Positions 52,244 through 62,275 are shown, counted from the stretch's first letter. The stretch is DNA of 64,000 nucleotides from Bacteroidales bacterium UBA2861 (GCA_002350615.1 DEFD01000028.1:350417-414416); one strand, 5' to 3'. A program made the numbers and translations. Notes: generated from the letters alone by a model not told the origin.

Positions 52244-54850
52244 ATGGCGAAACAGGTGGAAGATACCCCTTTGCTGAAGCAGTTTTTCAGTATCAAGGCT
52301 CAATATCCCGAGGCTATCCTGCTGTACAGGGTGGGGGATTTCTATGAGACATACAGCGACGACGCTCTGCTTGCCAGCAAGGTGTTGGGAATAGTGCTGA
52401 CCAAGCGCTCCAACGGCGACAAGCCGGCGGTGCCCATGGCCGGGGTGCCCCACCACGCACTCGGACAATATCTTCCGAAGCTCGTAAGGGCCGGCTACAA
52501 GGTTGCAATCTGCGACCAGTTGGAAGATCCGAAGCTTGTCACCACAAAACTTGTAAAACGCGGAATCACAGAGATATACACCCCCGGGGTGGCTTTTGGC
52601 GAGGATATGCTCGAGCAGAAGGAACACAACTGGCTCTGCGGCATGGCTTTCGACGGTGACAGCTGCGGGGCCGCGTTCCTGGATGCATCTACCGGCACCT
52701 TCCGCGTGGCGCAGGGAAAGATGGATTATATCGGAACGCTCCTGGCCTCTTTCAGCCCTAAGGAAATCGTAGTGCAGCGGGACTATGTCCGCAGCGTAAA
52801 GGAACGTTTCGGCGACTACTATGTCTCCTCTCTCGACGAATGGGCCTTCGTTTACGATGCCGCAAAGGAAAAACTCTGTTCCCAACTGGGTGTGGACAGC
52901 CTCAAAGGTTTCGGTGTGGAGGTCTTCCCGCTGAGCGTCTGCGCCGCGGGGGCCCTCATCTGGTATCTGGAACAAACCCAGCATGTCGGCCTCAGGAACA
53001 TATGCTCCATTTCCAGGATAGACGAAGGAAAATTCGTGTGGATGGACCGTTTTACCATCCGCAATCTTGAAGTTTTCGCCTCGAATGCCGGAAAGGAAGG
53101 CACCAGCCTGGTAGATGTTCTGGACCGCTGCTCCTCTCCGATGGGCGCCCGTCTCCTCCGTTCCTGGCTGGCGATGCCGCTCATCGACAGGGATGCCCTG
53201 AACGCCCGCTATGATATCGTACAGTTCTTCTTCGACAACGAAGAACCGCTCGCACAGCTCAGGAACCTGATATCCGACGTGGGCGACCTTGAACGCATCA
53301 TATCCAGGGCTGCCATCGGCAAGATGCTGCCCAGGGAAATGGTGCAGTTGAGGCGCTCCCTTGCGCAGATGGAGCCCATCAAGGCCCTGTGTGCCGAAGC
53401 CGGCGTGCCCGCCCTGGACAAACTGATCCGCGGCATGAAAAACTGCAGCGGCCTGCTTCAGAAAATCCAGGACACCATCCTTGAGAACCCGGCCTCGCAG
53501 ATAGGCAAAGGCGATGTGATCGCGCCAGGGGTGGACAAGGAACTGGACGAACTCAGGGAACTCTCCCGCGGCGGCAAGGATTACCTTCTGGCGATGCAGG
53601 AACGCGAGATCCAGCGCACCGGCATCAGCTCCCTTAAGATAGGTTTCAACAATGTATTCGGATACTATATCGAGGTCCGCAACAGCGCCAGGGAGATGGT
53701 GCCTCCGGACTGGGTGCGCAAGCAGACCCTGGTGAATGCGGAAAGATATATCACCGAAGAACTTAAGCAGTACGAAGAAAAGATTCTGGGCGCCGACAGC
53801 GGCATCTACGAACGCGAGAGCAGGATTTTCGGCGAACTCATAGCCGAGGTGCAGAAATCGATAACCGACATTCAGCGGAACTGCCAGATAGTCTCCCAAC
53901 TCGACGTGCTGGCAGGCTTCGCGCTTCAGGCCGCGGAACGGAACTACTGCCGCCCGACGGTGAACTCAGGCTCCGTCCTGGACATCAAAGCCGGCAGGCA
54001 TCCGGTCATAGAGACCCTGATGAAACCCGGCGAAGAATATGTCCCGAACGATATCCACATGGACTCCTCGTCCACGCAGATAATGATTCTGACGGGCCCG
54101 AACATGGCCGGAAAATCGGCCCTTCTCCGTCAGACGGCGCTGATTGTGCTGATGGCGCAGACGGGGTCCTTCGTCCCCGCCCAGAGCGCCGAATTCGGGT
54201 ATTTCGACAAGATCTTTACCCGAGTCGGTGCGACGGACAATATCTCCCGCGGAGAATCAACCTTCATGGTTGAGATGCTCGAAACCTCCATGATCATGCA
54301 CAACCTCTCGGCCCGAAGCCTTGTGCTTCTGGATGAAATCGGCCGCGGCACTTCGACCTACGACGGAATGAGCATCGCCCGCGCCATCGTGCAGTACATC
54401 CATAAATACGGGAAGGGCGCAAAAACCCTTTTTGCAACTCATTATCACGAACTTAACGACCTTGAGGACATCCTTCCTAGAGTGAAGAACTTCCACATCG
54501 CCGTTAAGGAATCCGGGCACGACGTGGTCTTCCTGAGAAAACTTTGCGAGGGCGGAGTGGCACACAGCTTCGGAATCCACGTGGCCCGCCTCGCCGGTAT
54601 GCCCCGGGAGATCATCGACAGCGCCCAGGCAACGCTGAAAGATCTGGAACGCAAGGAAAACAGCGTCAAAGCGGTGGCAAAGAGCGGAGACGTCCAGGAA
54701 GACGGCAGCGTGCAACTCTCCTTCTTCCAACTGGACGACCCGACCCTTTCCTCCATCCGCAGCCGCCTGGAATCGACGGATCTGAACAATATTACGCCCA
54801 TGCAGGCATTCGACCTGCTTCGCGGCATGAAAGAAGAACTTGGACTATAA
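52244..54850 (+). CDS. mutS: DNA mismatch repair protein MutS
   Basis: 868 residues. Binds mismatches and recruits MutL. Domain I starts with the mismatch-contacting LYRVGDFYETYSDDA (Phe-x-Glu motif), domain II includes GVPHHALGQYLPKLVRAGYK, and the ATPase carries Walker A GPNMAGKSALLRQ near residue 618, LLDEIGRGTSTYDG and the TLFATHYHEL signature. I start at MAKQVEDTPLLKQFF; the frame is open further upstream, but that stretch reads through the dyad repeats and lies before the -7 box. Next gene is 10 bp downstream. Confidence 0.97.
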   Translation: MAKQVEDTPLLKQFFSIKAQYPEAILLYRVGDFYETYSDDALLASKVLGIVLTKRSNGDKPAVPMAGVPHHALGQYLPKLVRAGYKVAICDQLEDPKLVTTKLVKRGITEIYTPGVAFGEDMLEQKEHNWLCGMAFDGDSCGAAFLDASTGTFRVAQGKMDYIGTLLASFSPKEIVVQRDYVRSVKERFGDYYVSSLDEWAFVYDAAKEKLCSQLGVDSLKGFGVEVFPLSVCAAGALIWYLEQTQHVGLRNICSISRIDEGKFVWMDRFTIRNLEVFASNAGKEGTSLVDVLDRCSSPMGARLLRSWLAMPLIDRDALNARYDIVQFFFDNEEPLAQLRNLISDVGDLERIISRAAIGKMLPREMVQLRRSLAQMEPIKALCAEAGVPALDKLIRGMKNCSGLLQKIQDTILENPASQIGKGDVIAPGVDKELDELRELSRGGKDYLLAMQEREIQRTGISSLKIGFNNVFGYYIEVRNSAREMVPPDWVRKQTLVNAERYITEELKQYEEKILGADSGIYERESRIFGELIAEVQKSITDIQRNCQIVSQLDVLAGFALQAAERNYCRPTVNSGSVLDIKAGRHPVIETLMKPGEEYVPNDIHMDSSSTQIMILTGPNMAGKSALLRQTALIVLMAQTGSFVPAQSAEFGYFDKIFTRVGATDNISRGESTFMVEMLETSMIMHNLSARSLVLLDEIGRGTSTYDGMSIARAIVQYIHKYGKGAKTLFATHYHELNDLEDILPRVKNFHIAVKESGHDVVFLRKLCEGGVAHSFGIHVARLAGMPREIIDSAQATLKDLERKENSVKAVAKSGDVQEDGSVQLSFFQLDDPTLSSIRSRLESTDLNNITPMQAFDLLRGMKEELGL

Positions 54851-54860
54851 CCGATAAGCA

Positions 54861-56585
54861 ATGAAGAAATACCACATTCTCCTCGTCATGGCAGCGCTTC
54901 TCTGGCCCTGCATGTTCGCATTTGCGGCTAAAAAAAGCCTTCCGATCCTGCCCTATCCCAATTCAGTAGAGATGAAAGGCGGGGTTTTCAAGATAGCGGG
55001 AGCCCCTGTCAGCATCTCCGGGCTGGATGATGCCAAGGCTGTAGCCGCGGTCAAGGAATTTGTGGCGGACCTCTCCGCTGCAAGCGGCAAACAAAGCGAA
55101 GTGCGGACCGGTGACGCCGATAACGGGATAGTTTTCAGCAAAGAAACCTCCATCCCTTCCGAAGGCTATGTGATCGAGGTCGGGAAAAAGAAGATAAGCG
55201 TCCGGGCCTCCGATTTCCCGGGCATCTTCTACGCAATCCAGACCCTTCGTCAGATGCTGCCGTCTGAAATCTACGGGCATCTGCCCGCTCCGTCCGCGGA
55301 CTGGACAGTGGCATGCTGCCGTATAGAAGACAAGCCCCGTTTCAGCTACCGCGGCACCCTGCTGGACTGCTGCAGGCATTTCTGGACGGTGGAAGAGGTG
55401 AAGAAGTTCATAGACATGATGGCGGTCTATAAGCAGAATGTCCTTCACTGGCATCTTTCCGAAGACCAGGGCTGGCGCATCGAAATCAAGAAATATCCCG
55501 AGCTTACGGAAATAGGCTCCTGGCGGACTCACACGCAGGTAGGCCTCGACCGCAGGCCGGAATCCTCCGACCGCCGGCCACACGGCGGCTGGTACAGTCA
55601 GGAAGAAATCAGGGACATCGTGGCCTATGCGGAGAACCGCGCCATCACCATCATCCCCGAAATCGACATGCCGGGCCATATGGTGGCGGCGCTTGCAAGC
55701 TATCCCTGGCTGGGATGCTTCGGAAAGTCCATGGAATTCCCTGGCGAGCCCTATAAGGTGCGCACCATGTGGGGAGTCTCGAAAGATGTCCTCTGCCTGG
55801 CAAAGCCCACTTCCCTTGAATTCGTGTACGGGGTGCTTGACGAGATAATGGAATTGTTCCCTTCCAAGTACATCCACATCGGTGGCGACGAATGTCCCCG
55901 CACCGCCTGGGAGAAATGTCCGGCATGTCAGGCGAAAATCGCGGAACTCGGCCTTGAGGACAAAGGGAAAACCAGCAAAGAGAGCTATTACCAGACCTGG
56001 TTCACCCTCGAAATCCAGAAATATCTTGCCGAACACGGCAGAAGCATAATCGGCTGGGACGAAATCTTCACCGACAAACTCTCCAAGAGCGCCACGGTCA
56101 TGAACTGGCGGGATGTCTCCTACGGCATCCGGGCGGCGCTTGCTGGGCACGATGTCATCTGCTGCCCGTCCCGAAAACTTTACATCGACTATCGCCAGAC
56201 CGTCCAGTACGAGCATGAGCCGATTTCCATCACCAGGAACAGGCCGGAAAGGGCTATTACGATAGAGCGCATGTACGCTTACGAACCTTTCACGGAGGAA
56301 ATGAACGATGAGGCCAAGGCCCATGTGATTGGCGTCCAGCAGAATCTGTGGACCGAATACATCGCCACGCCCGACCATCTGGAATATATGTTCGCCCCGC
56401 GCTGTGCCGCTGCCGCGGAGATTCAGTGGTGCGAACCCGGCCGCAAGGACATCGCCCGACTGAAAGCGGCACTGCCTTATCACGAGAAGCTGTATGAGCA
56501 GAAAGGCTTCGTGTACAGCCAGGCCTGGCGCGGCATATCGGGCATGCCCGGCAACCGCTGGCCGATAGAAAACCCAGAAAACTGA
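54861..56585 (+). CDS. GH20 beta-N-acetylhexosaminidase
   Basis: 574 residues with a signal peptide (MKKYHILLVMAALLWPCMFA). GH20b-type N-terminal domain, then the barrel: PRFSYRGTLLDCCRHFWTVE, LHWHLSEDQGWRIEIKKYPE, IPEIDMPGHMVAALASYPWL, and the catalytic pair D343-E344 in IHIGGDECPRTAWEK. It removes terminal GlcNAc or GalNAc from glycans with substrate-assisted retention. It lies apart from the PUL, between mutS and glycosyltransferase genes, and may act on host or own-envelope glycans. Confidence 0.96.
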   Translation: MKKYHILLVMAALLWPCMFAFAAKKSLPILPYPNSVEMKGGVFKIAGAPVSISGLDDAKAVAAVKEFVADLSAASGKQSEVRTGDADNGIVFSKETSIPSEGYVIEVGKKKISVRASDFPGIFYAIQTLRQMLPSEIYGHLPAPSADWTVACCRIEDKPRFSYRGTLLDCCRHFWTVEEVKKFIDMMAVYKQNVLHWHLSEDQGWRIEIKKYPELTEIGSWRTHTQVGLDRRPESSDRRPHGGWYSQEEIRDIVAYAENRAITIIPEIDMPGHMVAALASYPWLGCFGKSMEFPGEPYKVRTMWGVSKDVLCLAKPTSLEFVYGVLDEIMELFPSKYIHIGGDECPRTAWEKCPACQAKIAELGLEDKGKTSKESYYQTWFTLEIQKYLAEHGRSIIGWDEIFTDKLSKSATVMNWRDVSYGIRAALAGHDVICCPSRKLYIDYRQTVQYEHEPISITRNRPERAITIERMYAYEPFTEEMNDEAKAHVIGVQQNLWTEYIATPDHLEYMFAPRCAAAAEIQWCEPGRKDIARLKAALPYHEKLYEQKGFVYSQAWRGISGMPGNRWPIENPEN

Positions 56586-56589
56586 CATT

Positions 56590-57873
56590 ATGCGCCGTGT
56601 CCTGATCATCACATATTACTGGCCGCCAAGCGGAGGTTCCGGAGTGCAGCGTTGGGTGAAGTTCGCCAAACATCTTCCGTCCTTCGGGTGGCAGCCCGTA
56701 ATCTACACTCCGCAGAATCCGGAAATGCCGGCCACGGACCACAGCCTCGAGGCCGAAATCCCGGATATAGCCGAAGTCCTGAAGACGCATATCAGCGAAC
56801 CCTACTCCATCTACCATAAACTGGCTGGTAAGAAGGCCGAGGGGAAAGGCGCGGGACTCAACCCCATCAATTTTCAGAGGAAGAGCCTGAAACAAAGGCT
56901 TGCGCTGTGGATACGGAGCAACTTTTTCGTGCCCGATCCCCGCAGGAGCTGGGTGCAACCGTCGGTAAGGTATCTGCGTAAATACCTCAAGTCCCACCCT
57001 GTCGATGCCATCATCACCACGGGCCCGCCCCATTCAATGCATCTTATCGGCCTTGGGCTTCGAAAGAAACTGAACACCCCGTGGGTGGCGGATTTCAGGG
57101 ATCCATGGACCAAGATGTTCTATTTCAAGCATCTAGGACTTGGGAAAAGTGCTTTGAAAAAGCATCTGGCGCTTGAACAGGCCGTGTTGGACGGAGCGGA
57201 TGCGGTGATTTCCGTCAGCCCTCTGGTGAAAGAAGATTTCGAGGCGGCCACCACGACGCCGGTGCATCTCATAACGAACGGATACGACGAAGACGATTTC
57301 GCCGCCGTTCTGCCGCTCAGGACGGACAAGGATTTCCGCATCGTGCACACCGGGCTCTTCGCAGCCGACGGCAATCCTTTGAAGCTCTGGGAGGTGCTTG
57401 CTGACAAATGTGTGGAAGACAGTCAATTCGCGGAGAGGCTCCGGATTGTCCTTGCCGGTAAGGTGGATGCGGAAATAGTTTCCGCGTTGAGGGAGCGCGG
57501 ACTCGGCGACTGCCTGGAACTCCCGGGCTACCTGTCGCACGACCGTTCCGTGGCGGAACTTCGCAGGGCGGACCTGATTCTACTGCCTCTCAGGCAGGAT
57601 CCGGAATACCGCAAGGTGCTGCCGGGCAAACTCTTCGAATGCCTTGCCGCCGGAGCGCCTGTGCTCGGAGTGGGCCAAAGTGACGGTGCGGCTGCAAAAA
57701 TACTGGAAGAAACCGCCTGCGGGCGGATGTTTGAATGGGAAGACCGTGCGGGCATCGCTGCATACATCGACTCGGTTTATGAAGGAGCTGTGAAAGCTGC
57801 CGGAAAGGGAGTGGAAAATTATTCCCGTGAGGCGCTCTGCTCTAAACTTGTATCTCTATTGGAAAGTCTATGA
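56590..57873 (+). CDS. GT4-like glycosyltransferase
   Basis: 427 residues, cytoplasmic. GT-B layout: N-terminal domain with ITYYWPPSGGSGVQRWVKFA and IITTGPPHSMHLIGLGLRKK, then VADFRDPW; the C-terminal domain has ITNGYDEDDFA, IVHTGLFAADGNPLKLWE and PGKLFECLAAGAPVLGVG, the nucleotide-sugar site. It probably adds a sugar to a surface glycan. Overlaps the YfhO-like gene by 4 bp (ATGA), so both are likely cotranslated. Confidence 0.88.
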   Translation: MRRVLIITYYWPPSGGSGVQRWVKFAKHLPSFGWQPVIYTPQNPEMPATDHSLEAEIPDIAEVLKTHISEPYSIYHKLAGKKAEGKGAGLNPINFQRKSLKQRLALWIRSNFFVPDPRRSWVQPSVRYLRKYLKSHPVDAIITTGPPHSMHLIGLGLRKKLNTPWVADFRDPWTKMFYFKHLGLGKSALKKHLALEQAVLDGADAVISVSPLVKEDFEAATTTPVHLITNGYDEDDFAAVLPLRTDKDFRIVHTGLFAADGNPLKLWEVLADKCVEDSQFAERLRIVLAGKVDAEIVSALRERGLGDCLELPGYLSHDRSVAELRRADLILLPLRQDPEYRKVLPGKLFECLAAGAPVLGVGQSDGAAAKILEETACGRMFEWEDRAGIAAYIDSVYEGAVKAAGKGVENYSREALCSKLVSLLESL

Positions 57874-60251
57874 AAAAGAAAATCGCATTATACGCAGGTA
57901 TAATCCTCGGTTTCCTCGTATTGTCCTATGCCTTTGTGCCTCAGGTCCTCAGCGGAAAACGCATCGACCAGATGGACGGCGCCGGATGGCGTGGCGGCGT
58001 GCAGGAAATGCATGCCTGGGACACCCAGCACCCGGAAGACAAGGCGGAATGGAGCGGTTCCATGTTCAGCGGCATGCCTGCCGTGGGAATAGAACCTCCT
58101 GTCCGCGGAGACATCTCCTTCAAGCTCTATCGCACCCTCATGTCCGGGAAAGCCCCTGCCAACTGGCTCTTTATCTGCCTGTTGGGCAGCTGGTTGCTGT
58201 TGCTGCTGTTCGGAGTGCATCCGCTCATAGCCGCCGGGGGAGCCGTCGCCATGACCTTCTGCTCCTACAATATCCAGATAATACAGGTGGGGCATAATAA
58301 CAAAATGCAGGCTATCGCCCTGATGCCCTATGTGCTTGCGGCAGTGGTGTACACCTATCGGCAGGCGCTTGAGAAAAAGATCCCACAGACCCTGCTTGGC
58401 GCCGCCCTTTTCGGTCTGGGAGTCAGCTTCCAGGTAAAAGCCCATCATCCGCAGATCTCCTATTATCTTGCCATAATCATCTTCGCATTCCTGCTGTGCG
58501 AATTCATCTGGCTGGTTCTGGACAAGGAGCGCAGGAAGCTCATAGGGCGCTTTTTTGCAGTATCCGCCCTTGTTCTGTGCTTCGGCATCGTGGGCCTTGG
58601 CACCAATGCGGCAAAACTTCTCCCTACCTTCGAATACACCCCCTACACCATGCGTGGGGGCAGTTCGTCGGGAGAAACCAATGGGCTGGACCTGGAATAC
58701 GCTACCGCCTGGAGCTACGGTTGGGAGGAACTTCCCAACCTGATGATAGCGGATTACAACGGCGGAGCCTCGGCAGGCGCCCTCGGGCCGGATTCCGAAA
58801 CATACAAGCTTTTCCGCCGGGCAGGACAGAACGCCCGCGAGATATGCAAGGCCCTCCCTCTGTATTGGGGGCCCCAGCCTTTCACGGCCGGGCCGATGTA
58901 CATAGGAGCCATCAGCATCTTCCTTTTCCTGTTGGGATTGAGTTGCTGCAAGGGGAGGGACAGATGGTGGATGCTCGCGGCGACCATATTCGCCGTGGCC
59001 CTTTCGCTCGGAAACCACTTCATGCCGTTCACCAGGCTTGTCTTTAAATATCTGCCCCTTTACAATAAGTTCAGGGCGGTATCCATGTCCCTGACGGTGC
59101 TGCAGTTTACCCTTCCAATGCTTGGCTTCATCGCCATTGACAAGATTCGCAAGGGAGAGCTCTCCTCCAAGGAATTCATCGACGCAAGCTGGCCGGCATA
59201 TCTGCTTACCGGCGGCTTCTGCCTGATAGCCTGGCTCTTCCCCGGTATTGCCGGCGATTTCCATGCTCCAGCCGATGCCGGAATGCAAAATATCCTTTCC
59301 GATGCCCTCGCGGCCGACCGCAGGGCCCTTCTCAGCCGCGATGCGATGACCGGATTCTTCCTTGTCACCGCCACGTTCCTGCTGCTTTTGTGGTCAACAC
59401 GCAAAGAAGGGCAGGCAGGCGCCTCCAAAAGGCTTGCGGCAACCCTCGTCGTGTGCGCCCTGGTGCTCATCAATCTCTTCAGCACGGGCAAAAGATATCT
59501 CAACGACAGTCATTTCACTACCGTCAAGGCATTCGATTCCCAATTCACCCAGAGGCCTGTGGATGCGGCCATCCTGCAGGATACGGACCCTTCCTACCGT
59601 GTGCTCGACCTCACCGTGAGCGTTTTCAACGACTCCCACCCTTCCTTCTGGCACAAGAATATCGGAGGCTACTCCGCGGTGAAGATGCAGCTTTATCAGG
59701 AATACATCGACGCGCATCTGGCGCGGGAGGTCAGCACTGTGCAGCAACTTCTCTCCAAGGCCAAGACCATAGAGGAGGCGGAGGCCTGCCTGCCGGAACT
59801 CGAGGGCCTTTCCAAACTGAACTGCCGCTATATCATCGTAGGTGAAAACGCCGCTCCGGTGCGATACAAGTATGCCCGCGGCAATGCCTGGTTCGAAGAT
59901 GGCGGGGGCTCGATAGAGATGACGGAATACAGCCCCAACACCCTGCGCTACCATTATTCGCATCCTGAAGGAGGCAAGGCCGTTTTCAGTGAAGTTTATT
60001 TCCCGAAGAACTGGACCCTGACCCTTGAAGACAGCGGCGAGAACCTTGACATTTCGCTGAGCGACGAGGTCCTGCGCAGCGCCATCCTGCCTGCCGGCGA
60101 GCATGATATCGTAATGCATTATCACTCGAAGATGTATCCCCTCGGGGCGAGCCTTTCCTTCAGCTTCTCCCTGCTTATCATCCTGCTAGTGCTCGGAAGC
60201 CTCGGCTTCCTGATATGGAAATCCGCGGTGCCGGTAAAAAAGGAGGCATAG
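57870..60251 (+). CDS. YfhO-like multi-span membrane protein
   Basis: 793 residues with about 12 to 13 hydrophobic helices (first at 5-23). The YfhO-type N-terminus has WRGGVQEMHAWDTQHPEDK and SGSMFSGMPAVGIEPP, then SYNIQIIQVGHNNKMQAI. A soluble C-terminal part (about 580-750; YRVLDLTVSVFNDSHPSFWH, YHYSHPEGGKAVFSEVYFPK) precedes the last helix. YfhO relatives are linked to glycosylation of teichoic acid and other envelope polymers; in Bacteroidota the substrate is unproven. Coupled to the glycosyltransferase upstream. Confidence 0.87.
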   Translation: MKKKIALYAGIILGFLVLSYAFVPQVLSGKRIDQMDGAGWRGGVQEMHAWDTQHPEDKAEWSGSMFSGMPAVGIEPPVRGDISFKLYRTLMSGKAPANWLFICLLGSWLLLLLFGVHPLIAAGGAVAMTFCSYNIQIIQVGHNNKMQAIALMPYVLAAVVYTYRQALEKKIPQTLLGAALFGLGVSFQVKAHHPQISYYLAIIIFAFLLCEFIWLVLDKERRKLIGRFFAVSALVLCFGIVGLGTNAAKLLPTFEYTPYTMRGGSSSGETNGLDLEYATAWSYGWEELPNLMIADYNGGASAGALGPDSETYKLFRRAGQNAREICKALPLYWGPQPFTAGPMYIGAISIFLFLLGLSCCKGRDRWWMLAATIFAVALSLGNHFMPFTRLVFKYLPLYNKFRAVSMSLTVLQFTLPMLGFIAIDKIRKGELSSKEFIDASWPAYLLTGGFCLIAWLFPGIAGDFHAPADAGMQNILSDALAADRRALLSRDAMTGFFLVTATFLLLLWSTRKEGQAGASKRLAATLVVCALVLINLFSTGKRYLNDSHFTTVKAFDSQFTQRPVDAAILQDTDPSYRVLDLTVSVFNDSHPSFWHKNIGGYSAVKMQLYQEYIDAHLAREVSTVQQLLSKAKTIEEAEACLPELEGLSKLNCRYIIVGENAAPVRYKYARGNAWFEDGGGSIEMTEYSPNTLRYHYSHPEGGKAVFSEVYFPKNWTLTLEDSGENLDISLSDEVLRSAILPAGEHDIVMHYHSKMYPLGASLSFSFSLLIILLVLGSLGFLIWKSAVPVKKEA

Positions 60252-60253
60252 GT

Positions 60254-61111
60254 ATGGAAGTCCGTGCGAAAAAGAATCTGGGGCAGCACTTCCTGGTGGA
60301 TCAGACCGTTGCACGGCGCATAGTCGATGCGCTGCGGCATGGGAATGAGCCCGGCGTTTTAAGCGGGCCTGTGCATGGCGGTGGCGAGGCAGGGTCCGTC
60401 GCTCCGTCCGAGGTGCTGGAAATCGGCCCTGGCATGGGAGTGCTGACACAGTACCTTCTGCAGCGGGAAGACATCGACCTCCGTCTCGTGGAACTGGACG
60501 GTGAAAGCGTGGACTACCTCCTCACACACTTCAACGGCATGCAGGGACGCCTCTACCAGGCAGATTATCTGAAACTTGACGTCCATCGCATTTTCTCCGG
60601 CGCTTACAGGGTGATAGGGAATTTCCCCTATAATATATCCTCGCAGATTTTCTTCAAGATCCTGGAGGACAAAGACCGTATCCCCGAAGTTGTGTGCATG
60701 GTGCAGAAGGAGGTTGCTGAGCGCATCGCCGAAGCCCCGGGAAGCAAAACCTATGGCATTCTGAGCGTATTTCTACAGGCCTGGTACGACATTGAATATC
60801 TCTTCACGGTGGAACCCGGGGCATTCGCTCCGCCGCCGAAGGTCAGGTCGGCCGTGATCCGCCTGCGCCGCAATGCCCGCACGGAGCTCGGGGTAGATGA
60901 AAAAGCCTTTAAGAATGTTGTGAAAATGGCTTTCAATCAGAGGCGCAAAATGCTCCGCGGAGCGTTGAAGCCGCTCATCAATGAAAAAGCTGCCCGCGAG
61001 GGATGGTCCCCGGAGCAGCTGTCAGAGTTCATTGCGGATCCTGTTTTCGAGCTTCGCGCCGAACGCCTCGGCGTAGAAGATTTCGTCGCGCTTACGCGCA
61101 AACTTTCCTGA
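60254..61111 (+). CDS. ksgA: 16S rRNA dimethyladenosine methyltransferase
   Basis: 285 residues. KsgA dimethylates two adenosines in the 3' end of 16S rRNA. Motifs: KKNLGQHFLVDQTVARRIVD, LEIGPGMGVLTQYL (SAM motif I), IGNFPYNISSQIFFK (catalytic NFPY) and the C-terminal NQRRKMLRGALKP. The start ATG 60254 follows AGGAGG by 7 bp, a strong ribosome site. About 20 extra residues (GNEPGVLSGPVHGGGEAGSV) sit just before motif I, which is unusual. Confidence 0.96.
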   Translation: MEVRAKKNLGQHFLVDQTVARRIVDALRHGNEPGVLSGPVHGGGEAGSVAPSEVLEIGPGMGVLTQYLLQREDIDLRLVELDGESVDYLLTHFNGMQGRLYQADYLKLDVHRIFSGAYRVIGNFPYNISSQIFFKILEDKDRIPEVVCMVQKEVAERIAEAPGSKTYGILSVFLQAWYDIEYLFTVEPGAFAPPPKVRSAVIRLRRNARTELGVDEKAFKNVVKMAFNQRRKMLRGALKPLINEKAAREGWSPEQLSEFIADPVFELRAERLGVEDFVALTRKLS

Positions 61112-61124
61112 TTTAGGAATCAGG
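61107..61124. terminator. Convergent hairpin at the end of ksgA
   Basis: CCTGATT (61107-61113) pairs with AATCAGG (61118-61124), four-base loop. The ksgA TGA lies in the left arm and the minus-strand gene stop follows directly. Confidence 0.5.
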
Positions 61125-61125
61125 T

Positions 61126-62259
61126 CTATTCGTAATAAAGGTCGATACTCGCAATTCCCAAATTCAGGGCTTTGCTGAAGCAGATGTAGTAAGAGGTGTT
61201 CTCGGCGGCGCCACAGGCATTGAAGTACTGTGTGTCGCGAATGCTGAATGCCGTGTCGGAAGTGAATTCGCATCCGCCCTTGCCGGTCGAAGGATCCACG
61301 CTGGCGGAAAGGTTCACATATCCGGTCCCGCGGCCCTTCGCGCACACCACGACCACCTGTTTCAAGGTCTTTCCGGGTATCGCAGGGGTTTTGATCCAGG
61401 CGTAATCTTCAGCTCCGATGGCTTCTCCCGTGGCCGAACGCCCGCTGCGGTTGACGCAAAGGCAGTCTATTCCCTGTCCGTTTGCGGTCGTGTTGCGGGC
61501 AAATCCATAACGGGCCCAGATTTCAAAGCCGTATTTGGTCTCGAACGAAGTCTTGATGGTCTGTCCGGCAGTGGTTGTTCCTGCAGCGTTCTGAGGAAGG
61601 GAGAAAATGGTATCGCCCTCCAGGTTGGTCTCGGAGCGGAAAGGAAGTTCGATGAGAAGTTTCTTCTTCTTGTCCGCCTGTGGTTCTTCCTGATAGGTGA
61701 TTTCTATCCTTCCGAACTTCGTTTCCCCTTTGCGGCGCAGGGTGATCCTTGCAGGCATGCCGGCCTCGGTGTTCCTGAGGTTCCAGGTGCGGGTTTCCCC
61801 GGCGCTGGTCTGCTCTTCCCAAGGATTGCCGCCCTCAAGTTCTTCCCCGTCAAGCCCTGTTATATTGGGTCTTGTCTGATTGTCTCCCGCCATTTCGAGG
61901 AGTATGCTGACTATCTTCTTGCCGGAAATGCCGGGAAGCTCGATGTAATCCCCAGGGATGCCTCTCATTCGAAGACCCATTTCTGGATGGGAATAAGACC
62001 AGGTATCGGTGAAACGAAGCCTCAGCGTGCCGCCTGCAGCACCTTTCGCCAGGAAAGAATGAGCGGCGTCCTTTATCTGGTTCTGCCTTTCTTTGTCTCC
62101 AGCCGAGATAGGCAATTCAGCGGTTCCGCCCTCGCAGGGCCATCCGGCCTGATAGTAAAAATCCCATTTGAGAACCGTCTGACCGCCGTCCTTGGGCTTC
62201 GCGAAAGCACTTGCCACCGCGAGCACCGAGAGGAGAATTAAAACTTGAATCTTTTTCAT
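61126..62259 (-). CDS. Secreted protein of unknown function
   Basis: 377 residues with a signal peptide (VLILLSVLAVASAFAKP). The mature part looks like two or more beta-sandwich units (GTLRLRFTDTWSYSHPEMGL, RITLRRKGETKFGRIEITYQ, FEIWARYGFARNTTANGQGI) with several Cys residues in the second half and no catalytic motif I know. ATG 62259 lies eight bases after a -7 box. It could be an adhesin or a glycan-binding protein. Convergent with ksgA, divergent from the coiled-coil lipoprotein. Confidence 0.7.
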   Translation of the reverse strand: MKKIQVLILLSVLAVASAFAKPKDGGQTVLKWDFYYQAGWPCEGGTAELPISAGDKERQNQIKDAAHSFLAKGAAGGTLRLRFTDTWSYSHPEMGLRMRGIPGDYIELPGISGKKIVSILLEMAGDNQTRPNITGLDGEELEGGNPWEEQTSAGETRTWNLRNTEAGMPARITLRRKGETKFGRIEITYQEEPQADKKKKLLIELPFRSETNLEGDTIFSLPQNAAGTTTAGQTIKTSFETKYGFEIWARYGFARNTTANGQGIDCLCVNRSGRSATGEAIGAEDYAWIKTPAIPGKTLKQVVVVCAKGRGTGYVNLSASVDPSTGKGGCEFTSDTAFSIRDTQYFNACGAAENTSYYICFSKALNLGIASIDLYYE

Positions 62260-62267
62260 GACAAACA

Positions 62268-62275
62268 CAAAGGTA
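62268..62275 (-). promoter_or_regulatory. -7 box for the secreted protein
   Basis: Minus strand TACCTTTG, eight bases before the ATG. Confidence 0.55.

Noticed and set aside
52238..53899. Long open frame on the minus strand opposite mutS
   Set aside because: Antisense shadow of a GC-rich gene; mutS has all family motifs and the antisense product matches no family I know.
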